Virus record (IMG/VR): IMGVR_UViG_3300033571_006041
Location: 1 to 27,417 of that record
Source: a virus
Direction: 5' to 3' (one strand)
DNA length: 27,417 nt
Shown: piece by piece, positions 13,176 to 19,109 of the stretch
How the letters are laid out: every line of letters begins with the position of its first letter
Position numbering within the stretch: position 1 is the first letter of the stretch
Translations under genes and position numbers: made by a program
The notes under the pieces: generated by a model
Database searches by the model: none
Told to the model about the DNA's origin: nothing
Seen by the model: only the letters and a program-made list of their open reading frames with translations

Positions 13176-13415
13176 TTAGTTTTCCTCCTTCAATAGTTGC
13201 CAAGTTCCCTTAACCTCAACCATTTGCCCATCACAGACAAATACAGCGGTGTTCATAATGCACCTGCTAGAAAACCACCCATCAGCCCGCTGCCGTGGAG
13301 GGGAAAGAAACAAAAACTGACGCGTTCCACATTCCGTGCATACCAACTCAAATGAACACCCAAATCGCTCAAGTTCCTTTCGTGTCATCTCAACAAATGA
13401 CGGTTTACGCGCCAT
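13176..13415 (-). CDS. Hypothetical Cys-containing protein (79 aa)
   Basis: Begins MARKPSFVEMTRKELERFG and has C20, then C26-x-x-C29 in VCTECGTRQ, and C52 and C61 further on, suggesting a zinc-ribbon-like fold. The ribbon C26/C29 pairs poorly with the later cysteines, so the fold is uncertain. GGAGGGG precedes ATG 13415; it overlaps the end of the FmdB-like gene by 11 nt and abuts the exonuclease gene. No family recognised. Confidence 0.65.
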   Translation of the reverse strand: MARKPSFVEMTRKELERFGCSFELVCTECGTRQFLFLSPPRQRADGWFSSRCIMNTAVFVCDGQMVEVKGTWQLLKEEN

Positions 13416-13599
13416 TGTTTCCCCTCCTATCTTTTTTTGCCCAGCCTGTGCCCTTGTAAACCGTTGCGGGTGCTGAATACAGCAGCCGCATTACGCGCCC
13501 ACATTTGCCGCAGCGCTGGCTTTCCGTTGCGCTCATTGGGTGCTGCCTTTCCTCACCACCCCCGCCGCATTTATCGCAGCGGTACAGATATGCCGGCAT
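13405..13599 (-). CDS. FmdB-like zinc-ribbon protein (64 aa)
   Basis: MPAYLYRCDKCGGGGEERQ with C8-x-x-C11 and RCGKCGRVMRLLYSAPAT with C30-x-x-C33 is the layout of the FmdB/CxxC zinc-ribbon family. The function of that family is not settled; a regulatory or nucleic-acid-binding role is usually assumed. ATG 13599 overlaps the upstream stop (TAATG), placing it in the chain of small coupled genes below promoter P3. Confidence 0.72.
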   Translation of the reverse strand: MPAYLYRCDKCGGGGEERQHPMSATESQRCGKCGRVMRLLYSAPATVYKGTGWAKKDRRGNNGA

Positions 13600-13760
13600 T
13601 AGCCAATCAGTGCCGCTACGAAAATGAGCCCAGCAAACGCAAAGCAGAGCTGCGCGATAAAGCCCAGCATCTCTGCGCGCTGCTGCTGCTCGCGCAGCAC
13701 GCTGGTGCTAATCCGCATTTGTGTGTAGGTCTTTGGTTGATTCCTGCGGTCAAGTTTCAT
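13599..13760 (-). CDS. Small single-span membrane protein (53 aa)
   Basis: A charged, Gln-rich N-terminus (MKLDRRNQPK, REQQQRAEM) of about 30 residues precedes one hydrophobic helix (about 31-53, LGFIAQLCFAFAGLIFVAAL) that ends at the C-terminus. Start ATG 13760 overlaps the previous stop (ATGA), and its TAA overlaps the FmdB-like start (TAATG). It is a tail-anchored topology. No family recognised. Confidence 0.6.
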   Translation of the reverse strand: MKLDRRNQPKTYTQMRISTSVLREQQQRAEMLGFIAQLCFAFAGLIFVAALIG

Positions 13761-13843
13761 TGCATCCCTCCCGCTGCAAGTAGCAGCACCATCGCAAACA
13801 TAAATAGCGCCACACTCAGCGCCTCAGCAATAACGGTAAGCAT
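13757..13843 (-). CDS. 28-residue membrane peptide
   Basis: MLTVIAEALSVALFMFAMVL followed by LLAAGGMQ, almost entirely hydrophobic, one membrane span. The ATG at 13843 overlaps the upstream stop (TGATG) and the stop overlaps the next start (ATGA). Exact coupling on both sides supports reality despite the size. Role unknown; hydrophobic micro-peptides in phage operons can act on membrane proteins of the host. Confidence 0.5.
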   Translation of the reverse strand: MLTVIAEALSVALFMFAMVLLLAAGGMQ

Positions 13844-14100
13844 CAGCGCACCCCCATCATCAGGTTATTAATTGCATCGGCGCTGTTCTTATCGCCATAC
13901 TTAGCAAGCCAATATGAGCCGCGCACCGCAGCCGCTGCAAGGTCATAGTGCGAGCGTGCGCGCTTTGCAGCGGTCTTGGTTGCAAGCGCTACGCTTGCCT
14001 GCTCAACATTCACCGGCTCCATAAGTGCGCCATCGCAAATGTTGCCAATGATTTCTGCCAGCTCTTTTACCGTGCCCTGTGCGCTATGTGCCTTTGCCAT
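13843..14100 (-). CDS. Hypothetical protein (85 aa), first gene after P3
   Basis: Starts MAKAHSAQGTVKELAEIIGN and contains two basic helical stretches (ALATKTAAKRARSHYDLAAAA, GSYWLAKYGDKN). No clear HTH or named family; the charge pattern would allow DNA binding. ATG 14100 is chosen over an upstream GTG because GGGAGAG is 7 nt before it and it stands 55 nt behind the P3 -10. TGATG couples it to the 28-residue peptide. Confidence 0.68.
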   Translation of the reverse strand: MAKAHSAQGTVKELAEIIGNICDGALMEPVNVEQASVALATKTAAKRARSHYDLAAAAVRGSYWLAKYGDKNSADAINNLMMGVR

Positions 14101-14155
14101 TTTCACTCTCCCTATCAGGCCCACCGGTCTGGTGGATTCACTCCCTGACTCCCAC

Positions 14156-14184
14156 AAGGTACACCCCCCTGCAACGGCTGTCAA
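14156..14184 (-). promoter_or_regulatory. Promoter P3 (TTGACA-N17-TACCTT)
   Basis: Perfect -35 TTGACA (14184-14179), 17-nt spacer, and a -10 TACCTT (14161-14156) that matches TATAAT at only three bases but fits the TANNNT form used by many actinobacteria. The -10 is 55 nt from ATG 14100, nearly the same as at P1 and P2, and the -35 lies under the imperfect dyad O3. Confidence 0.55.
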
Positions 14185-14192
14185 GCGTTGGC
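14170..14192. promoter_or_regulatory. Operator O3, imperfect TGCAACG-N9-CGTTGGC
   Basis: Left arm identical to O1/O2, right arm 5 of 7. Further half-site-like sequences follow: GGCAACG (14190-14196) and TGTTGCG (14199-14205). The cluster is centred on the P3 -35. Confidence 0.5.
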
Positions 14193-14253
14193 AACGCCTG
14201 TTGCGTGGCTATTTTTTATGCAGGCTGAATACTGTAACAATCGTGCGTGGGGT

Positions 14254-14286
14254 AGCCCCTCCCGTGAGGAGGTAACGGGAAGGGCT
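14254..14286 (-). other. 12-bp hairpin with anti-SD-like loop
   Basis: Arms 14254-14265 and 14275-14286 pair fully only in the minus-strand RNA, where the single mismatch becomes a G-U pair. The 9-nt loop is UACCUCCUC, which contains ACCUCC of the 16S 3' end. It lies upstream of P3 and 20 nt after the stop at 14306. No U-run follows. Confidence 0.6.
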
Positions 14287-14287
14287 C

Positions 14288-14305
14288 GCAGCCTCTCAGG
14301 GCTGC
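14288..14305 (-). other. Short hairpin after the Cys-rich gene
   Basis: Perfect 6-bp stem GCAGCC/GGCTGC (14288-14293, 14300-14305) with a 6-nt loop, adjoining the stop codon at 14306 and forming a tandem pair with the hairpin at 14254-14286. Together they may end or stabilise the transcript before P3. Confidence 0.45.
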
Positions 14306-14527
14306 TTAGTCATCCTCCGGCATATCAGCCAAGCGCAGTGCCAAGCTGATGCATTCCTTGCAGTAACCCTCACCCTCCACCACCGCAAAGCCTGCGCCTA
14401 AACTAACAATACGCTCATTGCAGCGCCAAACGCGGGCAACGCCTCCACACCCCTCACAGTATCCGTAGGGCGGGTATTCCTTACGCGCGTGGAGTGCCGG
14501 CATCGCAAGGCAAAACCCGCAGGTCAT
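14306..14527 (-). CDS. Hypothetical Cys-rich protein (73 aa)
   Basis: MTCGFCLAMPALHARKEYPP opens with C3-x-x-C6; then C24-x-x-C27 in YCEGCGG, C36, and C56-x-x-C59 in YCKECI: probably two zinc sites. The acidic end is ADMPEDD. ATG 14527 lies 47 nt inside the phosphoesterase gene; a TTG at 14545 or ATG at 14503 are alternatives, the last losing the first CxxC. No family recognised. Confidence 0.6.
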   Translation of the reverse strand: MTCGFCLAMPALHARKEYPPYGYCEGCGGVARVWRCNERIVSLGAGFAVVEGEGYCKECISLALRLADMPEDD

Positions 14528-15674
14528 CCCACGAGCCGTTGCCAACCACCACAGAGAGCAGGCCCGCTGGCGCGATTACGCCCGCCTGCTCAGTAAACCA
14601 TTGGCTGCCGCCATCAAGCGCTGGCGCTTGGATATGCGTGCGCGCCCCTGATTGCTTCACCATCAGGTGGTGATAGTGCCCTGTGAGCAGTAGCTGCGCA
14701 TCGCCAATGGGCTGGAAGCCCAGCGCCTGCTTTGCCCACCACGCCTCACTGGTGCCCTTCATTTGGTGCCCGTGCGCCAAGCCAACAATGGTGCCGCACA
14801 CATCAATTGTCAGTGTCAACTCATTTTTAGGAAACACAAACGCAATGTGGTCATAGGCTGGGTTGGCGCGGATTACCTCGCCCACCTGCTCAATGGTTGC
14901 CACATCATCGTTATCACCAAAGGTGGTGTACGCCTTGCCGCTCTGCCGATTCTCGCCGTGATTACCAGGCACCGCCGCAACAATGATTTCAGGCGCAAAG
15001 GTTGCCCAGTGCGTCAGCGCTTTCACCATCAAGCGCCGCACCACCGTCACCTGCTCGCGCCTATCTAGGTCAGCTTGGAATGCCTGCATTGCGTAGTGCC
15101 CGCTGCAGGATTCAACCAAGTCACCTAAGCCAACTACCACCAAGCGCTTGAGCGGTCTGCCTAATTTCACAAGCTCACGCCATCGCTGCTCAACCTCGCC
15201 AATGCCTGCCAGGAATCGCTGCACAATGCCAGCGCTACCGCCGCCCTCACCCTTGCCCATTTGCAAGTCACTCACCGCCACCAGCAGCGCCACGCCATCC
15301 TCACGGATTGCTGGGCGCTTTGGCTTATAGCGCTTAATCTCTGCAATCAATGCCGCAACATCGCCATCAGCGGCAACGCGCTTTTGCACCACCTTGCCCT
15401 TCCACTGCCGGTTGAGTTTCCCTAGCGGGTCACCCCAGACATTGAACAGCACAGGCTCAACCACCTCAAACAGGTCTGGGTTTAAGCCCCATACCTTCAG
15501 GATGGTTGACCAATCTGGCGCATTCTCAGCGGGCAGCGCGTCAGTGGTAATGGTGCCCTGCTTGCCATCCCATTGAATCCCAGGCTCCCAGCCCTCAGCG
15601 TGCTTGCGCTCTGGGCGCTTTGCAGCGTCAAGCTCTTGCTGCACTTTTAGGATTTCATCAAGCCCCTCAGACAT
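14481..15674 (-). CDS. Calcineurin-like metallophosphoesterase
   Basis: 397 aa from ATG 15674 (8-nt overlap with the HTH gene; an upstream GTG/TTG frame to 15758 would overlap more). The five metallophosphoesterase blocks are visible: D136-L-Q138 (variant of DxH), GD185-L-V-E188, GN238-H239-G-E, H301-G-H303 and GH333-Y-H335. The N-terminal 120 residues are a separate, mostly helical region. DNA exo/endonuclease activity of the Mre11 kind is often assumed for phage members; the reaction is not shown here. The DxQ and GDxxE variants are typical of a phage subgroup as I remember it. Paired with a small HTH protein as in actinobacterial phages. Confidence 0.85.
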   Translation of the reverse strand: MSEGLDEILKVQQELDAAKRPERKHAEGWEPGIQWDGKQGTITTDALPAENAPDWSTILKVWGLNPDLFEVVEPVLFNVWGDPLGKLNRQWKGKVVQKRVAADGDVAALIAEIKRYKPKRPAIREDGVALLVAVSDLQMGKGEGGGSAGIVQRFLAGIGEVEQRWRELVKLGRPLKRLVVVGLGDLVESCSGHYAMQAFQADLDRREQVTVVRRLMVKALTHWATFAPEIIVAAVPGNHGENRQSGKAYTTFGDNDDVATIEQVGEVIRANPAYDHIAFVFPKNELTLTIDVCGTIVGLAHGHQMKGTSEAWWAKQALGFQPIGDAQLLLTGHYHHLMVKQSGARTHIQAPALDGGSQWFTEQAGVIAPAGLLSVVVGNGSWDDLRVLPCDAGTPRA

Positions 15675-15897
15675 TGGTGCACCTGCACTCACCGCGCCGG
15701 TGGCGCGCAATCGCAAAGTAGCGCCAGCGGTGCCCGCGCTTTTCCAGCCAGAGCTCAATGGCTTTGCTGGTAATGCTCACGGTCTGTAGCGCCTCATCAA
15801 GCGCCGCACGGTCTGATGCCTCTAACTCCATCAGCTCGTAGGTACAGCGCGGCCCTTTTAGGGGCTGCAGCGCCCTAAACTCATCAAGCCTATCCAT
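15667..15897 (-). CDS. Small helix-turn-helix protein (76 aa)
   Basis: Residues 30-73 read as an HTH unit: SDRAALDEALQTVSITSKAI, then LWLEKRGHRWRYFAIARHRR, ending in GECRCTNV. The pattern of acidic helix, S/T-x-x-A-I, RGH and a final ARHRRGEC is common to small phage proteins encoded beside metallophosphoesterases. DNA binding is inferred; it is one candidate for an early regulator. ATG 15897 has an excellent GGGGAGG SD. It follows a 67-nt gap after the holin gene. Confidence 0.68.
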   Translation of the reverse strand: MDRLDEFRALQPLKGPRCTYELMELEASDRAALDEALQTVSITSKAIELWLEKRGHRWRYFAIARHRRGECRCTNV

Positions 15898-15964
15898 TTC
15901 AAACCTCCCCTATAGGCGGCAGACTACGCCGCATATGCATCGTGAATGGGTAGGGTTTAGTTTG

Positions 15965-16300
15965 TCAAGCCCCTAGGCGCACGCGCTCTTGGTATACCGC
16001 CGCCTCAACGGCTGCGCTGATGGCTTCCTCATTGAGCCTAATGCCCCGCTTTAGAGCTTCAGAGCGCACCAGTGCCATAGCGGCAATGCGCTTGGCTTCA
16101 CCTTCCTCGCTCTTTAGGGTCTGCTCAACGCTGCGCACAGCCGTGCGGGCAAGAGCCTCAAGCATCGCAAACTGCTCAGCATTTAGGCGTGCCTTCAGGT
16201 AGTTAATCACCGCGCGGGCAAGGTACCCAAGCGCGCCAATGGCAACCGGCACCAATCCCACGATTAGGGCATTGAGCAGGTCATTGATTATCTGATTCAT
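15965..16300 (-). CDS. Holin, LL-H family
   Basis: 111 aa. One hydrophobic N-terminal helix (about 7-30, LLNALIVGLVPVAIGALGYLAR) followed by a long amphipathic, Ala/Glu-rich helix (NAEQFAMLEALARTAVRSVEQ) and a charged C-terminus: the phage holin LL-H layout. It would set lysis time by opening or depolarising the membrane. ATG 16300 forms TGATG with the peptidase stop; GTG 16303 is an alternative. Last gene of the late region. Confidence 0.75.
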   Translation of the reverse strand: MNQIINDLLNALIVGLVPVAIGALGYLARAVINYLKARLNAEQFAMLEALARTAVRSVEQTLKSEEGEAKRIAAMALVRSEALKRGIRLNEEAISAAVEAAVYQERVRLGA

Positions 16301-16872
16301 CACGCTCCCCTTTTGCTAATCAACACCATTGCGGGCGGTGTTGGAAACCCAGCATTACCCTTGCTATCCCGCAGGGCTTTGACTTCCTCAGGCATCGCCC
16401 AGCGCCCAGGGTTGCCCTCCCTCATTGTAGGGCACGCATATTGCCACCCTGTGCCATCGTGCGCCAGCACCACCCAGTGCCCATAGGTTGCCAGCGGCTG
16501 CTTGCGCCAGTAATCGCGCTGCCACTTGGAGCGCAGGCGGTCAGGCACCACCTTTTGGCTGGCTTGGATATTCAAAATCATAATGCTGCCGCCCTTAACC
16601 TGATTGCTTGCGTCACTCCAGTCATACACAATGCGCCCCTTTAACCCAAGGATATTGGCGGCATCCCTCAGCTGCGCTGCGCTCGTACCCTCTGCGCCGG
16701 TAGGCGTGTCAATACGCCCAGCCTGCTCACACGCCTTGTGCGCCTGCTTGGTACTGGTATCAACACCAAGCGCAGTAGCTGCGGTTGCAAGGCTTGCAGG
16801 CCCACAATCGTCCATAGCCTTAACGCCAAGGCGCTCTGCCAAGCCAAGCTGAGAGCGTACCTTTAGCATCAT
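16300..16872 (-). CDS. C39-like cysteine peptidase, candidate endolysin
   Basis: 190 aa with D21-D-C23-G-P in a DDCGPASLATAATALG helix, and G131-H132-W-V-V-L as the catalytic His strand: the papain-fold C39-like arrangement. The usual third residue strand (xDP) is replaced by A-C147-P. No signal peptide, no cell-wall-binding domain. It lies between two membrane proteins of holin type, where phages encode their lysin, and no other lysin is visible, so peptidoglycan-peptide cleavage is the inferred role. A protein-processing role for the virion is the alternative. The start is ATGATG at 16872, overlapping the preceding stop. Confidence 0.72.
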   Translation of the reverse strand: MMLKVRSQLGLAERLGVKAMDDCGPASLATAATALGVDTSTKQAHKACEQAGRIDTPTGAEGTSAAQLRDAANILGLKGRIVYDWSDASNQVKGGSIMILNIQASQKVVPDRLRSKWQRDYWRKQPLATYGHWVVLAHDGTGWQYACPTMREGNPGRWAMPEEVKALRDSKGNAGFPTPPAMVLISKRGA

Positions 16873-17081
16873 TTGCTTTGCTGAATCATCCAGGTAAGCA
16901 AGGCACCAAGCCCACCCACGCCAAGCAGCGCGCCGATTGCACGCAGCACAGCCAATCCGCCCTTCATTTGGTCAATATCGCTAGTGAGCGCATCAATTTT
17001 GTCAGACTGCGCGTTTAGGCGCGTATTCATCAAATCAAGGCGCTTTAAAATCTCTGCGTTTTGGCTAATTCTTGGGCTCAC
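16869..17081 (-). CDS. XhlA-like membrane protein (holin-associated)
   Basis: 70 residues: a coiled-coil N-terminus (ILKRLDLMNTRLNAQSDKID, heptad-like Leu/Ile) and one C-terminal membrane helix (about 42-66, GGLAVLRAIGALLGVGGLGALLTWMI). This is the topology of XhlA/hemolysin-type lysis proteins. GTG 17081 is coupled to the upstream stop (GTGA). Together with the peptidase and the LL-H holin it forms the lysis cassette. Confidence 0.7.
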   Translation of the reverse strand: MSPRISQNAEILKRLDLMNTRLNAQSDKIDALTSDIDQMKGGLAVLRAIGALLGVGGLGALLTWMIQQSK

Positions 17082-17368
17082 GGCTGGGGCTCCTGTAGCT
17101 CAATTGGCTGCTCCTGCTGTATCAGTGTAGCAGTGCCATCAACAATTTCAGGCTCTACTGGCGGCACAAACCCAGCGTCATTCTCATATTTCCCACCAAT
17201 CCAGATTGGAACCGTCGGGTCATCTACCTGCATCCCAAACACAGCGTCTGAGGTTTTAGCGTAATAATCAACAAAAGTACGCATCATCTGCTCATCAAAA
17301 TCGCCAACAATCACATTTAGAACAGTATTGTTTCCGTCAATAAAAACTACTCTGGAGTTATGCAACAT
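17078..17368 (-). CDS. Small tail-associated hypothetical protein (96 aa)
   Basis: Beta-rich start (SRVVFIDGNNTVLNVIVGDF), a WIGGKYENDAGFVPP turn typical of short proteins encoded after tail fibres, and a Pro/Glu/Gln-rich tail (EQPIELQEPQP). No family named. ATG 17368 overlaps the adhesin gene by 11 nt. May be a fibre chaperone or a virion component. Confidence 0.65.
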   Translation of the reverse strand: MLHNSRVVFIDGNNTVLNVIVGDFDEQMMRTFVDYYAKTSDAVFGMQVDDPTVPIWIGGKYENDAGFVPPVEPEIVDGTATLIQQEQPIELQEPQP

Positions 17369-19100
17369 AGGTAATCACCACAAAGCCGGAATCTCCGTTT
17401 CCTCCGTTTCCTGCAACTGCTGTAAATGATGACGCTGAATAACCCTGTCCAATAGCAGTGCCGCCTGTGCCAATGCGCGTTGCAATTCCGGCTGCGCCTC
17501 CACCTGCGCCACCGTTGCCGCTGTTCGGAGTGCCTGCGTTTCCACCATTTCCAGCAGTCACCGTGACATCGTATGCATTGACAGTCACTGAGCCCGCCGT
17601 GCTGATTACAAGTGAAGCACCATTGCCACCCCAGGCACCGCCAAGACCAGAGGCAGGGAAGTTATTTCTAGTTGTACCAGCGGTTGCAGTGTTGGTGCTT
17701 GTATTCATATTTACTCCAGCGCCTGAGCCGCCACCAGTCATCCACCCAGAGCCAGGAAATACTGAAACTTCAGAAACTGAGCCAGCAGAAAATGAATATA
17801 CCCAGGCAGCAGTTCCTGAGTTTTGTGTGACGGTATATGTTCCTGCAGTTCCAGGTGCTGAATGCGTCACAACTGCCTGTTTTGGAACATTTAGAAATAC
17901 ATTTGTGCTGTAAGAAACACCATAGCCAGTAAGCGACGGCGGAAGGTTTCCGGATGCTCCAGGAGTCGCAACAACGGTGCCGATAACGGGGATTGCGCTG
18001 CCAGAAACAACATCACCAGAGGATGCAAGATATCCGCCAAACGAGGAGGTGCCACCCGCCGCGCCTGCTGTTCCGTTTGATACCACTGTGCCGGCTGCTG
18101 CTGCTCCAACTGCTCGGACTGCGCTACCGCCACCACCACCTGCCCCGCCTGCGCCAACGCTGATAATTACCGAGCCAACATCGCCAACATAAACATTGGG
18201 AACATATGCATAAATGCCAGAGCTTCCGCCGCCGCCGCCGGTGCCCGGTAGGGTTGAGTTAGACGCAAGTTGCCCATAAATCCTTGCATCTCCGCCCCTG
18301 CCGCCGCGACCGCCTCCAACTACCGCAACATTTACATAGTCCACGCCAGTTGGCCGCACCCAGGTTGCACTGCTGGTGAAGTATTCAGTGATAAGAAATG
18401 ATTGCGAGCCGCCACCACCAGCGGTTGCAGTCTGCAGCAGCACGCTAGTCAGGTCAACCTTTGCCGTCCCGGTGACTGCTGCTGACGCGGTAAGAACAAG
18501 GCTCAAATCAACATACTGCGCTGCTGCGTTAATGATTGCGGTGCCGCTTGTGGTAAAGCCATTAATGCTCGTCCAGGTAGTGCCGCTGTTTGCGGTGCCG
18601 ATTGCATAAGTGCTGAGTGCAGAGCCTGAGGCTGAGTAGTATGTTGCACTCATCACTAAATCCCATTGATTTGTAGCCATCGTTCCAACCTTTGTGATTG
18701 CGGCAAAAGCTTTTTGGCGTAGTGTTAGGTTTGTATCGTTAAGCAAGTATGAGCGCGTAGTAAGCGTCAGGCTATCGCCTGAGCCAGCAGCACTTGGGTC
18801 AAGCCGCACAGCCCACGCCTGAGCGGTTTCGTCATAGTTCATCTTTGCGGTGATGCCGCCAAGATTGACTATTTGCCAATACGGCAACTCATTGCCGGTT
18901 GCAATTTCTGCAACCTCATCTGGTGGCAGGAGATTGAAGTTTGCGTTTGGGATGCCATATAGCGCCTGCGTGCGGGCGGCAATTCCCAATGGTGATGCGC
19001 CAAAGGAATTATCAGGGGAAACGATAAGGTTCCCCTGAGGGTCTTGCACTGCGCTGAGATTCTGCGCAGTGCTGTCATATCGTGAGCCAAACTGTGGCAT
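17358..19100 (-). CDS. Glycine-rich tail adhesin
   Basis: 580 aa. Residues 1-100 form a connector; 100-235 a Ser/Thr-rich beta region; from about 240 (SFLITEYFTSSATWVRPTGV) the classic glycine-rich domain begins: VNVAVVGGGRGGRGG, GTGGGGGSSGIYAYV, SVGAGGAGGGGGSAV, and ends SGFVVITYV. Such domains, probably Gly-rich beta/polyglycine-II sheets with variable loops, form the receptor-binding tips of tail fibres. The gene is after the tail hub gene, 9 nt downstream, and 17 kb of the late operon precede it. Host specificity is likely set here. Codon use is richer in A/T at third positions than in the early genes. Confidence 0.8.
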   Translation of the reverse strand: MPQFGSRYDSTAQNLSAVQDPQGNLIVSPDNSFGASPLGIAARTQALYGIPNANFNLLPPDEVAEIATGNELPYWQIVNLGGITAKMNYDETAQAWAVRLDPSAAGSGDSLTLTTRSYLLNDTNLTLRQKAFAAITKVGTMATNQWDLVMSATYYSASGSALSTYAIGTANSGTTWTSINGFTTSGTAIINAAAQYVDLSLVLTASAAVTGTAKVDLTSVLLQTATAGGGGSQSFLITEYFTSSATWVRPTGVDYVNVAVVGGGRGGRGGDARIYGQLASNSTLPGTGGGGGSSGIYAYVPNVYVGDVGSVIISVGAGGAGGGGGSAVRAVGAAAAGTVVSNGTAGAAGGTSSFGGYLASSGDVVSGSAIPVIGTVVATPGASGNLPPSLTGYGVSYSTNVFLNVPKQAVVTHSAPGTAGTYTVTQNSGTAAWVYSFSAGSVSEVSVFPGSGWMTGGGSGAGVNMNTSTNTATAGTTRNNFPASGLGGAWGGNGASLVISTAGSVTVNAYDVTVTAGNGGNAGTPNSGNGGAGGGAAGIATRIGTGGTAIGQGYSASSFTAVAGNGGNGDSGFVVITYVA

Positions 19101-19109
19101 ATATTCCCC

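Noticed and set aside
14101-14184. Longer 113-aa form of the 85-aa gene starting at 14184
   Set aside because: It would begin at the -35 of P3 and read through the promoter; the ATG at 14100 has a good SD.
15940-15968. TTGACA on the minus strand at the holin stop (15968-15963), possible promoter for the HTH gene
   Set aside because: No -10 of TATAAT or TANNNT type at 15-19 nt and no operator dyad. Only the -35 is convincing.
17458-18192. Plus-strand open frames rich in Pro/Ala opposite the glycine-rich adhesin
   Set aside because: Complement of Gly codons yields Pro/Ala codons; they have no start context and no conserved pattern.
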